Shown piece after piece: positions 1 to 8,441 of a stretch of 64,000 nt of DNA. The notes beneath the pieces are model-generated. The model was not told the origin of the DNA. It searched no databases and worked only from the letters and a program-made list of their open reading frames with translations. Origin of the DNA: Massilia aurea. Lineage in GTDB: Bacteria; Pseudomonadota; Gammaproteobacteria; Burkholderiales; Burkholderiaceae_D. Numbering within the stretch: the stretch's first letter is position 1; each line of letters opens with the position of its first letter. The stretch is from NCBI RefSeq assembly GCF_014200505.1, contig NZ_JACHBX010000005.1:310001-374000 (forward strand), in the 5' to 3' direction. Position numbers and translations under genes: made by a program.

Positions 1-2
1 CG

Positions 3-914
3 CGCACCGTGTCGCTGGCCTGGTCGCGCAGCGTCGGCCTGCGCGGCTACTTCAGCCTGGGCGCATTCCAGGATCTCGAGCGGCGTGCCGAGCGGGGCAT
101 CACGGCCACCTTCAGCATGGCCTTCGATTCGCGCGTGGCGGTCAACGCCAATGCGGGGCGCCAGCGTGGCGAGCAGGTGGCGTCGGTGTCGATGGGGCGC
201 GCGCCGGACTTCGACGGCGGCCTCGGCTGGGCCGTCCAGGCGGGCAAGACCGGTGCGCAACGCTACGACCAGGCCCAGCTGCAATACCTGGGCGCGCACG
301 GCCGCGCAATCGTGTCGACGCAGCGCGTGGGCGAGAGCCGCAACACGAGCCTGGATGTCAGCGGCGCCATCGTCGCGATGGATGGCGCGCTGATCACCGC
401 TCGCAATGTCGGGCGTGGTTTTGCGCTCGTCTCGGGCGGCGCGCCCGACCTGCCGGTGCTGCAGGACAATCGCCCGATCGGCCGCACCGACCGCAACGGG
501 CGCCTCTTGGTGCCTGACCTGCAACCGTACGCCGCGAGCCGGATTGCGATCGACCCGTCGTCGCTGCCGTCCGATACCCGCATCCCGCACACGGTCCTCG
601 AAATCGTGCCGCGCCAGAATGCCGGCGTGGTGGCGCGCTTCGCCATCGAGCGCTATGCAGCTGCAACGCTCACGCTGGTACGCGCCGATGGCACGGTGCC
701 CGACGTCGGCACGCTGGCGCGCCTGGACGGCAGCGAACTGACCGCGATGGTCGGGTACGATGGCGTCCTGTTCATCGAAGGCTTGCGCGCACAGAACCGC
801 GTGCGCGTCGGCAGCGGCAAGGATGTGTGCGAAGTGCGTTTCGACTACAAGCCGGTCGCGGGCGAACTGCCCGTGATCGGACCGCTGGTTTGCCAGCCCC
901 TGCAAGGAGAATGA
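3..914 (+). CDS. Fimbrial outer-membrane usher, C-terminal part (5' end outside window)
   Basis: The reading frame is open from the first bases, so the gene begins upstream and only about 303 C-terminal residues are visible. The protein is a chaperone-usher pilus outer-membrane usher (FimD/PapC/CsuD type). What remains covers the end of the beta-barrel (alternating aromatic strands such as GYFSLGAF) and the periplasmic C-terminal domains, with a typical plug-like stretch around 'DNRPIGRTDRNGRLLVPDL' and a final domain with two cysteines ('CEVRFDYKP', 'LVCQPL'). It threads pilin subunits through the outer membrane. The coat-U-type adhesin gene follows after 4 bases, which indicates an archaic (Csu-like) system. 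The subtype is inferred from that neighbour; the usher assignment itself is firm. Confidence 0.85.
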   Translation, partial: RTVSLAWSRSVGLRGYFSLGAFQDLERRAERGITATFSMAFDSRVAVNANAGRQRGEQVASVSMGRAPDFDGGLGWAVQAGKTGAQRYDQAQLQYLGAHGRAIVSTQRVGESRNTSLDVSGAIVAMDGALITARNVGRGFALVSGGAPDLPVLQDNRPIGRTDRNGRLLVPDLQPYAASRIAIDPSSLPSDTRIPHTVLEIVPRQNAGVVARFAIERYAAATLTLVRADGTVPDVGTLARLDGSELTAMVGYDGVLFIEGLRAQNRVRVGSGKDVCEVRFDYKPVAGELPVIGPLVCQPLQGE

Positions 915-918
915 CCAA

Positions 919-1902
919 ATGATCGCAATCTGCCGCCTGATCCTGATGACTGTCACGCTGTGGTTGCTGGCCGCCACCGCGGCGCGCGCCGACAACTGCG
1001 TGGCCACGATGACCGATGTCGACTTTGGCGTGGTCAGCCCGATCGCGGGCAGCGACGTGACCGCCAGCGGCACGCTGACCGTCACCTGCTACTGGACTGT
1101 GGGAACCAATCCGCTGCTGCTGCCGGCGGCGAACGTCTGCGTCAACCTGGGCGTGGGCCCGGGGGGCGGCACTGGCGCCCCGCGCTATCTGCTCAACGGC
1201 AGCAACCGCATGGCCTTCAACCTCTACACCGACAGCTCGTACACGGCGGCCAAGATCTGGGGCAGCACCGCCAGCACTATCGGCGCCAGACCGATCAACG
1301 GGACGCTGGTGGGCTTGCTGGGCCTGGGCGGGGTGACGCAAAGCTTCACCGTGTACGGCAAGATTCCGGCGGCGAGCTTGGTGGGCGTGGCCACGGTCGG
1401 CAATGCCGATACGCTCTATGGCGCCAGCTTCGCCGGCCACGGCACCGTGCAGTACGGCTTTGGCAGCGTGCCGTGCACGGGCGGGGCCAGCGCGGCGTTC
1501 TCGTTCCAGGCACGCGCCACGGCGGTTAATAATTGCCTGATCAGCACCAGCAACCTGGCCTTTGCCAGCGGCAGCCCGATCACCGACCAGCGCATCAGCG
1601 CGCCGCTGAGCGTGGCATGCACGGCCAACAGCACCTACCAGATCGCGCTGAACGGCGGGGTGTCGAACAATCCGGGAGCGCGCACGATGAAGAACAGCGT
1701 GACCGGGGAGACGCTCGGCTACCGGATTTCATCGACGCCCGACGGCGCGGCCTGGGGCGACGGCACGGCCAGCACCACGGTCTACAGCGGCACCGGCACC
1801 GGTAGCGCGCAGAACGTCATGATGTACGGGATCGTGCCGCGCCAGCGCGCCCCGACGCCGGGCGACTACCGCGACACGGTGACGGTGTTGCTGATGTTCT
1901 GA
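919..1902 (+). CDS. Two-domain spore coat U (SCPU) protein, probable Csu-type pilus tip adhesin
   Basis: This 327-residue secreted protein starts with a signal peptide (hydrophobic run to about residue 24, cleavage after ARA) and then carries two SCPU domains: one from 'DNCVATMTDVDFG' to about residue 190, the second from 'NNCLISTSNLAFASG' to the end ('DTVTVLLMF'). Each starts with the family's Cys plus beta-strand pattern. Two-domain SCPU proteins at the 3' end of usher operons are tip adhesins (CsuE-like) in archaic chaperone-usher pili. A strong Shine-Dalgarno (AAGGAG) lies inside the end of the usher gene, so translation is probably coupled. Adhesin role is inferred from position and architecture; the family call is firm. 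Confidence 0.82.
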   Translation: MIAICRLILMTVTLWLLAATAARADNCVATMTDVDFGVVSPIAGSDVTASGTLTVTCYWTVGTNPLLLPAANVCVNLGVGPGGGTGAPRYLLNGSNRMAFNLYTDSSYTAAKIWGSTASTIGARPINGTLVGLLGLGGVTQSFTVYGKIPAASLVGVATVGNADTLYGASFAGHGTVQYGFGSVPCTGGASAAFSFQARATAVNNCLISTSNLAFASGSPITDQRISAPLSVACTANSTYQIALNGGVSNNPGARTMKNSVTGETLGYRISSTPDGAAWGDGTASTTVYSGTGTGSAQNVMMYGIVPRQRAPTPGDYRDTVTVLLMF

Positions 1903-1921
1903 TGACAGGTTGGTGCGCCGT

Positions 1922-4216
1922 TCAGGCCGCGGCTTCGAGTTGGCTGATCAGTTCGCCCAGCGGCATCGGGCGGCAGAACAGGAAGCCCTGCATGCACGGT
2001 TTGCCGTGCGACGCGAGAAACTGCGCCTGTTCCCGGGTTTCGATGCCTTCGGCGACCACGCGCAGGCCAAGCTGGCCGGCCATGGCGAGGATGGACTTGA
2101 CCAGCGCCGTGCCATTCACGTCGTGCGGCATGTCGCGCATGAAGCCCTTGTCGATCTTCAGTTCGTACAACGGCATTTTCTGCAGATAGGCCAGGCTCGA
2201 GTAGCCGGTGCCGAAGTCGTCGATCGAGAACCGGATGCCCAGCTCGGCCAGCACATGCATCCGGGCGACGGTCGCGTCCATGTTCTCGACCAGCAGGCCT
2301 TCGGTCAGCTCGAAGATCAGCTGGGTGGCGGGCACGCCCGTCTCGGCGAGGATCGAGCGCACCACGTCGACGAAGTCGGCTTGCTGGAACTGGCGCGGGC
2401 TGACGTTGACCGACAGCGGCAGCGCGTGGCCGGCGCGCGACAGGCGCAGCCAGGACAGGCAGGCCTGCCGCAGCACCCAGGTCCCCAGCGGGACGATCAG
2501 GCCGGTTTTTTCGGCGATCGGAATGAACACGTCGGGTGGCACGAGCACGCCGTCGGCACGGCGCCAGCGCAACAGCGATTCCGCACCGATCGGCTGGCCG
2601 TCGGGGCTGACCTGCAGCTGCAGGTGCAGCGCGAACTCGTCGTTGTCGAGGGCATTGCCCAGATCGCGTTCGAGCATCAGCGTATTTTCGGCGGCGGCCA
2701 GCATGGTCGTCTCGAACAGGGCGGCGCCATTGCGGCCTGCGGCCTTGGCATGGTACATCGCCGTATCGGCTTCGCGCAGCAGGTCCTGGGCGGTCTGCTC
2801 GGGCCGGGTAGGCAGCGAAATGCCCACGCTGCCCGACGACTGGTAGACCTGGCCATCGATGTCGATGGGCCGGCGCAGGGCGGTGCCGACGCGCTCGGCC
2901 AACGCCACTGCGGCGGCGGTGGCCGCGCTGGCGTCGTCGCCCAGATGCTCGGCCAGCACGACGAATTCGTCGCCACCGAGGCGCGCCACGGTGTCGCGCC
3001 GGTGGACGGTATCGCGCAGGATGCCGGCCACGTGTTTCAGCAGCGCGTCCCCGGTCGCATGGCCGCGCGCATCGTTGACGCTCTTGAAGTTGTCGAGGTC
3101 GAGATAGAGCACGGCCCCGATCCCTTCGCCGCGCTGCGCCTTGTCGGTCAGGGCGCCCAGGCGCTCCATCAGCAACCGGCGGTTCGGCAGTTCGGTCAGC
3201 ACGTCGTAGAACGCCAGCTTGCGGATCGATTCGGCCGACTGGCGCTTTTCGGTGATGTCGCGGCCGACAGCCACCCAGTGCGTGATCGGTCCGCCTTCGC
3301 CGGCGAACGGCACGATATCGACTTCCACCCAGCGCGGTTCGCCTGCTTTCGTGTAGTTGACCAGTTGCGCCGACGCCGGTTCGTAGCGCGCCATTGCATC
3401 CGACAGCGCAGCAACGGTTTCGGTGCTGGTTTCCGGTCCGTGCAGCGCATGCAGGCTTTGCCCGATGATTTCGTCGATGCGATAACCGCTGTGGCGCTCG
3501 AACGCAGCGTTCGCGAAGATGATCGGTTGGTGTGAGGCTTTGCCGTGAACCGCCTGGACAATCAGCACCATGTCCTGCAAGCCTGCCAGTGCAGCCGACG
3601 TCAGCTGCCATTCCTGATTGACACGGCGCAGTGCGGTGCGTTCCTGCTCGAGGGACGCGGAGACGGTGTCCGCCTTGTTCAGCGAGCGCGACAAGCCCTT
3701 GAGCACGCTGCCGGCCGTCAGCGTGCCCAGCGCGCCAACGCATGCATAGTTGAGCGCGAAGAGCAGTACGCCCACGGGCGAGTCGCTCGCGAGGTCGCCC
3801 ATGGTCAGCTCGCTGTATCCGGCCAGGCCGAGCACGATCATGGCCAGGGCGCCGGCGCCGATCGTGGCATACGCCGCGCGCTGTCCCAGCAGGATCACGG
3901 CGATGACGGGTATCGCGAGAAGGTAGCAAAGGCCGACCGCGCCAACCGAGACGATTGAACCGACGGCGACGAAAAACAGCATGGCCAAAAAGTTGACAAC
4001 GCGTGTCGTGTGCGACCAGCGGTCGAAACGCCAGATCGCCAGGATCCACGCCAGTGCGATCGTGTCCATCAAGGCGACTTGCGCATAGCCCCGGTACGCA
4101 GCAACCAGCGCGCTCGGCACCGCCACGACCAGCGCCAGTACGAGCACTGCCGACATCAGCCTGGCGAAGGCCCGCACGCGCCACCGGAAGAGGTCCCGAT
4201 TGATTCTATGAGGCAT
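1922..4216 (-). CDS. Membrane PAS-GGDEF-EAL protein, cyclic-di-GMP turnover
   Basis: The 764-residue protein has five or six N-terminal membrane segments (residues about 15-170), a PAS domain (about 205-320, ending 'VGRDITEKRQ'), a GGDEF domain with intact GGDEF at 414-418, and an EAL domain from about 510. In the EAL domain the signature is ESL (546-548) rather than EAL, but the metal-ligand motifs VNVSPRQF, ELTEG, DDFGTGYSSL and AEGIET are present, so phosphodiesterase activity is plausible. The four residues at the usual I-site position read HRRD, so product inhibition at an RxxD I-site is not evident. The membrane region matches no sensor domain I can name. It is transcribed divergently from the diguanylate cyclase at 4473. 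Confidence 0.88.
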   Translation of the reverse strand: MPHRINRDLFRWRVRAFARLMSAVLVLALVVAVPSALVAAYRGYAQVALMDTIALAWILAIWRFDRWSHTTRVVNFLAMLFFVAVGSIVSVGAVGLCYLLAIPVIAVILLGQRAAYATIGAGALAMIVLGLAGYSELTMGDLASDSPVGVLLFALNYACVGALGTLTAGSVLKGLSRSLNKADTVSASLEQERTALRRVNQEWQLTSAALAGLQDMVLIVQAVHGKASHQPIIFANAAFERHSGYRIDEIIGQSLHALHGPETSTETVAALSDAMARYEPASAQLVNYTKAGEPRWVEVDIVPFAGEGGPITHWVAVGRDITEKRQSAESIRKLAFYDVLTELPNRRLLMERLGALTDKAQRGEGIGAVLYLDLDNFKSVNDARGHATGDALLKHVAGILRDTVHRRDTVARLGGDEFVVLAEHLGDDASAATAAAVALAERVGTALRRPIDIDGQVYQSSGSVGISLPTRPEQTAQDLLREADTAMYHAKAAGRNGAALFETTMLAAAENTLMLERDLGNALDNDEFALHLQLQVSPDGQPIGAESLLRWRRADGVLVPPDVFIPIAEKTGLIVPLGTWVLRQACLSWLRLSRAGHALPLSVNVSPRQFQQADFVDVVRSILAETGVPATQLIFELTEGLLVENMDATVARMHVLAELGIRFSIDDFGTGYSSLAYLQKMPLYELKIDKGFMRDMPHDVNGTALVKSILAMAGQLGLRVVAEGIETREQAQFLASHGKPCMQGFLFCRPMPLGELISQLEAAA

Positions 4217-4472
4217 CCAGGCTGTCCAAAAATAGTGCGATCATATGTAAATTTCTATCAGGAAACATTCTATCAGTTTGTATCGGATCACATCGTTTGA
4301 TGCGTCCCTGTTGCGCGCACGCGACCATTGGCCAGCTTCCCATGCTCGCCCGTCCGGCCCTGTATCTAAGCGATGAACAGAACGAGGCTTCACGTTCTAA
4401 TCTGCAAGACATTTCCAATAGGAACTATTAAGCTGTCGGGAATCTTTCTTTTTCCTCGTTGCCATTCTTGCC

Positions 4473-6032
4473 ATGCCGCCTTCCGCCGATCTCAACCTGC
4501 TCCGCCTGCAACATCTCGACGAGCGGCGCAGACCGCTGGTCGTGCGGTCGATTATTCTGATGGCGGGCTTCTGCCTGTTGCTGATCGGTCTGCATGGGTG
4601 GAGCCTGTGGGCGTCGCGCCAGGGGGAACTGGACCAGACGGCAATCAGCACCGAAAACATGGCGCGCGCGCTGGCCTCGCACGCCGAGCGCTCGCTGACC
4701 GTGGCCGACTCGGTGCTGGCGGAGATGGTCGAGCGGGTCGAGCAGTCAACCACGCAGCCAGTGGACGCACGGCGCCTGCATGCACGGATGGCGCGCATCA
4801 CCCGCACCAGCGAAGAAGTGCGTGAGTTGTTCATTTACGGCGCTGACGGCATGCGGCTGGCAACCTCGCTGCCAGCAGTCCTACCGGGCAGCAATATCGA
4901 CCGTGAGTTCTTCCGTTACCACATGACCCATACCGACCTGGGCACGCGCATCGGCAAGCCGATCTTCAGCCGCTCCACCGGCGTCCAGACGATTCCCGTG
5001 TCACGCCGGATCAACCGCCCCGATGGCAGTTTCGGCGGGGTTGCGATGGCGTCGCTCAATCTGGATTATTTCGGCAAGTTCTACGACAGCTTCGATGTCG
5101 GCCGCACCGGCACGATCATCCTGGCCATCGATGACGGCACACTGCTGTATCGCCGCCCGTTCAACGCCGTGATGGTGGGGACGAGCATCAGCAACGGTCC
5201 CGTGTTCCAGACCTATGCCAAATCGGGCCCCGTCGGCACAGCGATGATGACCTCCAGAATCGATGGCGTCGAGCGCCTCTACAGTTACCGCCACCTGGAC
5301 GGCTTTCCGCTGCTGGTGGCGACGGCCCAGTCGAAGGACGAAATCCTGGACGGCTGGTGGATGGCCGTGATCAAGATGAGCTGTGTGGTCGTGTTCGCCG
5401 TGTGCATGCTGGGCTGGGGAGGGCACCGCATGATCAGCCAGTTGCGCGTGCGCGAAGCGCTGGAGTCCGAATTGCGCGCGGCGCGCAGCGCGCTCGAACT
5501 GCACAATGTATCGCTGCGCCACCTGGCCGACGTCGACGCCCTGACCGGGCTGGCCAACCGGCGCCGCTTCGACGAAGTGCTGGCCGTCGAATACGAACGG
5601 GGACGCAGGAGCGGCCTGCCGTTTTCGCTGATCCTGCTCGATGTCGACCACTTCAAGAAGTTCAACGACTGCTATGGCCACGTCGCCGGCGACGACTGCC
5701 TGCGCCGGGTCGCGGGCGCGATCGCGTCGGGACCACGGCGACCGACCGACCTGACGGCGCGCTACGGCGGCGAAGAATTCGCCATCATCCTGCCCGATAC
5801 CGACAGCGACGGCGCCCGCGCGGTGGCCGAGAACATCCGGTGTGCCGTGCAGGCACTCCGCCTGGCGCACGAGGGAAGTTCCTACGGCCATGTCACGGTC
5901 AGTCTCGGGGTCCATACCTGCGACCAGGCCGATGGCACGTGCGGCGCGCCGCTGGCCGCCATCGAAGCCGCGGACCGCCTGTTGTACCAGGCGAAGATGG
6001 ATGGGCGCAATCGCCTTGTCGCCGGTCCGTAG
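4473..6032 (+). CDS. Membrane diguanylate cyclase with periplasmic Cache-type sensor
   Basis: 519 residues: a first transmembrane helix (about 25-47), a periplasmic region of about 245 residues with the features of a double-Cache sensor (helical 'MARALASHAERSLTVADS' start, then 'NIDREFFRYH', 'GTRIGKPIFSRSTG'), a second transmembrane helix (about 299-320), a short linker helix and a GGDEF domain. The active-site loop GGEEF is at 432-436, and RPTD upstream is a correctly placed I-site (RxxD), so it should make c-di-GMP and be product-inhibited. It faces the PAS-GGDEF-EAL gene across a 256-bp intergenic region. The start is chosen at MPPSADL, which leaves a short cytoplasmic tail before the first helix. 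Confidence 0.9.
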   Translation: MPPSADLNLLRLQHLDERRRPLVVRSIILMAGFCLLLIGLHGWSLWASRQGELDQTAISTENMARALASHAERSLTVADSVLAEMVERVEQSTTQPVDARRLHARMARITRTSEEVRELFIYGADGMRLATSLPAVLPGSNIDREFFRYHMTHTDLGTRIGKPIFSRSTGVQTIPVSRRINRPDGSFGGVAMASLNLDYFGKFYDSFDVGRTGTIILAIDDGTLLYRRPFNAVMVGTSISNGPVFQTYAKSGPVGTAMMTSRIDGVERLYSYRHLDGFPLLVATAQSKDEILDGWWMAVIKMSCVVVFAVCMLGWGGHRMISQLRVREALESELRAARSALELHNVSLRHLADVDALTGLANRRRFDEVLAVEYERGRRSGLPFSLILLDVDHFKKFNDCYGHVAGDDCLRRVAGAIASGPRRPTDLTARYGGEEFAIILPDTDSDGARAVAENIRCAVQALRLAHEGSSYGHVTVSLGVHTCDQADGTCGAPLAAIEAADRLLYQAKMDGRNRLVAGP

Positions 6033-6191
6033 CAGCGGCAGGCAGCGTGGGGCTGAACGGTTGCCTCAGATTGGCGGGACATCCGCCGGACATGGCACAA
6101 CGCCAGGGCAACAGCTCGTCTATACTGTATTGATGATGCCGACGACCAGCACGACCCCCACGAAGCGATTCACCGGAAGCCAGACTGTGCA

Positions 6192-6599
6192 ATGACCAAG
6201 ACAGACAATGCTGCCAAAAAAGTCATTCTGGTCGTCGAGGATCTGCCGTTCGACGCCGAATTCACGCTGCAGGCGCTGGAAAAATTCGAAGGCAGCGTCG
6301 ATGTCGATGTCGCGCGCGACGGCTGGGATGCGCTGGTCCTGATGAAGCAACGTCATTTCGACCTGATCCTGATGGACCTGAAGATGCCCCGGATGGATGG
6401 CTTCGAGACGATGATCCTGATGCGGGGCTACCAGCTGCAGTACGACGTGCCGTTGATCATCCTGACCAACTCGGATCTCCACACCGACCGCGAGCGTGCC
6501 CGCCAGCTCGGCGCCGTCGACTATGTCCACAAGTCGGGCGACCTGGCCCGGTTCAGATCCGCGCTGCAGGCCACCGTCGAAAAGCACATGCGCATCTGA
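6192..6599 (+). CDS. Single-domain response regulator (Rcp1-like receiver)
   Basis: A stand-alone receiver domain of 135 residues. The acidic pocket is 'VVEDLP' near residue 16-17, the phosphoacceptor is D62 in 'LILMDLKMP', the switch threonine is in 'ILTNSD' (T92) and the lysine in 'YVHKSGD' (K114). The long alpha4-beta5 region ('RGYQLQYDVPLIILTNSD') resembles the Rcp1 subfamily used by phytochrome-type histidine kinases. There is no output domain, so it probably shuttles phosphate or binds a partner protein. No histidine kinase gene lies in this window. The gap to the upstream cyclase gene is 159 bp. Confidence 0.85.
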   Translation: MTKTDNAAKKVILVVEDLPFDAEFTLQALEKFEGSVDVDVARDGWDALVLMKQRHFDLILMDLKMPRMDGFETMILMRGYQLQYDVPLIILTNSDLHTDRERARQLGAVDYVHKSGDLARFRSALQATVEKHMRI

Positions 6600-6609
6600 G
6601 CGCCATGGT

Positions 6610-7251
6610 TCAGGGCCGCTTCGAGCGGCCGATGATGCTCGCGACCTTGGTGGTGATCATGTCGACCGCCGGGCCGTTGGCGCCATGGGGCAGGATCACG
6701 TCGGCATTGCGCTTGGTGGGTTCGATGAACTGCTTGTGCATCGGCCGCACGGTGTCCAGGTACTGGCTGACGATGCTCTCCAATGAACGGCCGCGTTCGG
6801 CAATATCGCGCTGCATGCGGCGGATGAAGCGCACGTCGGACGCCGTATCGACAAAGATCTTCAGCGACATCATGTCGCGCAGATCGGCGTCGTACAGCGC
6901 AAACAACCCCTCGACCACGATCACCGGCGCCGGCTTGACAGGAATGGTCTTGTCCGAGCGGTTGTCGATCGTGAAATCGTACTCGGGCATCGCGATCGCC
7001 TCGCCGTTGCGCAGCGCCTGGACGTGCTGGATCAGCAACGGCCAGTCGAACGCGTGCGGATGATCGTAGTTCTGCTTGCGGCGCACTTCAGGGGGCAGGT
7101 CGGACTGGTCGCGGTAGTAATCGTCCTGCATCACGATCGAGACCATGTCGGCGCCGAACGACGCCAGTACCTGCTGGGAGACCGTGGACTTGCCACTGCC
7201 GCTGCCACCGGCGACCCCGATGACGAATGGCGAAAAAGGAATGGAATTCAT
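6610..7251 (-). CDS. udk: Uridine kinase
   Basis: Phosphorylates uridine and cytidine with a nucleoside triphosphate in the pyrimidine salvage pathway. The 213-residue length equals that of the classical bacterial enzyme. The P-loop GGSGSGKST is at residues 15-23; 'MQDDYYRDQ', 'NYDHPHAFDW' and 'VVEGLFALYD' are the expected substrate-binding segments, and 'RRMQRDIAERGRS' is the lid region. An upstream extension of the frame exists, but its sequence is proline/arginine-rich and unlike the family, so the start at MNSIPFSPF is preferred. The stop lies 10 bp from that of the convergent response regulator gene. Confidence 0.93.
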   Translation of the reverse strand: MNSIPFSPFVIGVAGGSGSGKSTVSQQVLASFGADMVSIVMQDDYYRDQSDLPPEVRRKQNYDHPHAFDWPLLIQHVQALRNGEAIAMPEYDFTIDNRSDKTIPVKPAPVIVVEGLFALYDADLRDMMSLKIFVDTASDVRFIRRMQRDIAERGRSLESIVSQYLDTVRPMHKQFIEPTKRNADVILPHGANGPAVDMITTKVASIIGRSKRP

Positions 7252-7336
7252 CCCTGCATGATACCGGAGAGGCGCGCAGGCCGACAGGGCGGGCCTGGCG
7301 CTGATTTGGCCCTGACCTGGCCCGAATGGCGGAGGG

Positions 7337-7594
7337 TTAGAAGTAGACGGTAACGCGGCCAGCGTCCGGGCCGGCGCTGCGCAGCGATGGCGCGGCCGGG
7401 GCATCGAGAAGATACGGCGTGGTCGCGCTGGCGCACTGCACCTGCACGGCGGCGCCGGCACTGATCGAGCAGGTAGCCACGATCGTCAGGCGCGCTTCGA
7501 AGCTTGCCGACACCACGTGCGCATCCGCACCGACCGGCAAGGTCAGGGTGGCGGTGGCCAGGAGAGCAGCAAGGAAACGAAGGGAGCGCGACAT
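7337..7594 (-). CDS. Miniature SCPU-like secreted protein
   Basis: An 85-residue protein with a clear signal peptide ('MSRSLRFLAALLATATLTL', cleavage near ADA). The mature part begins 'SASFEARLTIVATCSISAG', which resembles the first strands of a spore coat U domain, continues with 'VQVQCASATTPYLL' like the second cysteine strand, and ends 'GRVTVYF' like the last strand. About half of a normal SCPU domain is missing from the middle. It could be a subunit of an archaic pilus system, a regulatory decoy or a decayed gene; no usher or chaperone gene is adjacent. The start is set at the methionine that heads the signal peptide. Family resemblance is by eye and modest. Confidence 0.5.
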   Translation of the reverse strand: MSRSLRFLAALLATATLTLPVGADAHVVSASFEARLTIVATCSISAGAAVQVQCASATTPYLLDAPAAPSLRSAGPDAGRVTVYF

Positions 7595-7828
7595 GCTTTG
7601 TGGTGGGCAACTTGCCCGTAGATGATCGATGAAGACCATCATAGCCACATCGGCAAAGCCGTGTGCGAACGCTGTGTGAAACGAGACGAAGAGAGGATTT
7701 AGCGGTATTTCGGGTTTGACGGTATTTACTTGCCGGTTCGACCGAATATGTTTCGCAGGTCGAGAACTTGACCCCGAAGAATTGCGATAAAGATAAAACA
7801 GTTGTCGGATTTGCGGATTTTTAACGAA

Positions 7829-7846
7829 TTAGAGAATAGTCTCTAA
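7829..7846. repeat. Perfect short inverted repeat in AT-rich gap
   Basis: TTAGAGA and TCTCTAA, seven bases each, flank a four-base loop (ATAG). It lies in a low-GC 280-bp gap, 29 bp beyond the stop codon of the minus-strand response regulator gene. It could be a weak terminator for that gene or an operator. A good T-run does not follow on the minus strand, so terminator function is uncertain. Confidence 0.35.
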
Positions 7847-7874
7847 AAGCAATATTAGTTTCAAAAAAGAAATA

Positions 7875-8264
7875 TCAGGCCGTGTTTTCCGGCAGACTCG
7901 CCAGCAATCCCGATACCGCGTCGATCAGTTCGATCGGGCTGAACGGCTTGACGATGTACAGATCGGCGCCCGCATCCATGCCGGCTGCAACATCGCTTTG
8001 CTGGCCGCAGGCCGACAGCAGCACGATCTTGACGCCGGCATTGGCCGGATCCTGCCGCAGCCGCGCGCAGACGTCGAGGCCACTCTCGCCGGGGCCGAGC
8101 CAGATGTCGAGCATGACGACGTCGGGCCGCTCGGTCGCAAACAGGGCGAGCGCCTGTTCGGCGTTGGACGCTTCGACGATGCGGCCCAGTGCCTGCAGGC
8201 TCAGCGAGATCAGCAGGCGCAGTTCGTCTTGGTCATCGACGACAAGAATGGTGTTAGCGGGCAT
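7875..8264 (-). CDS. Single-domain response regulator
   Basis: A 129-residue receiver domain without output domain. The acidic pair is in 'VVDDQDE' (D10, D11), the phosphoacceptor is D53 in 'VVMLDIWLG', and 'LLSACGQ' and 'YIVKPFSP' supply the switch serine and the conserved lysine. The start at MPANTILVV is chosen because the first beta-strand should begin within a few residues; the twelve extra codons upstream do not fit the fold. It lies 177 bp downstream of the HTH-receiver gene on the same strand. The two may form a phosphosignalling pair, but no kinase is nearby. Confidence 0.82.
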   Translation of the reverse strand: MPANTILVVDDQDELRLLISLSLQALGRIVEASNAEQALALFATERPDVVMLDIWLGPGESGLDVCARLRQDPANAGVKIVLLSACGQQSDVAAGMDAGADLYIVKPFSPIELIDAVSGLLASLPENTA

Positions 8265-8441
8265 CGCCGTGCTCCTGCCGTAAATGCAGGCTGATAGCAC
8301 CTATCCGGTCGCACCGCAAGACCGGCAGGGTAGGCAGGGCAGGCAAGATCGGCAGGATCGGCATGGAGGCCAGGGTGGCGGTCATGGATAGGCTGGCATG
8401 AAAGGCGCGTCGGTGCGCCGAGCATAGCAGTTCTTTGCTGA

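Noticed and set aside
1866..4184. Alternative 772-codon minus-strand frame overlapping the GGDEF-EAL gene
   Set aside because: Different frame of the same region; only the 764-residue frame shows PAS, GGDEF and EAL motifs.
8320..8390. GGCAGG-like tandem repeats as a possible CRISPR or regulatory array
   Set aside because: Units are short, irregular and without spacers of even length; simple low-complexity purine-rich DNA.
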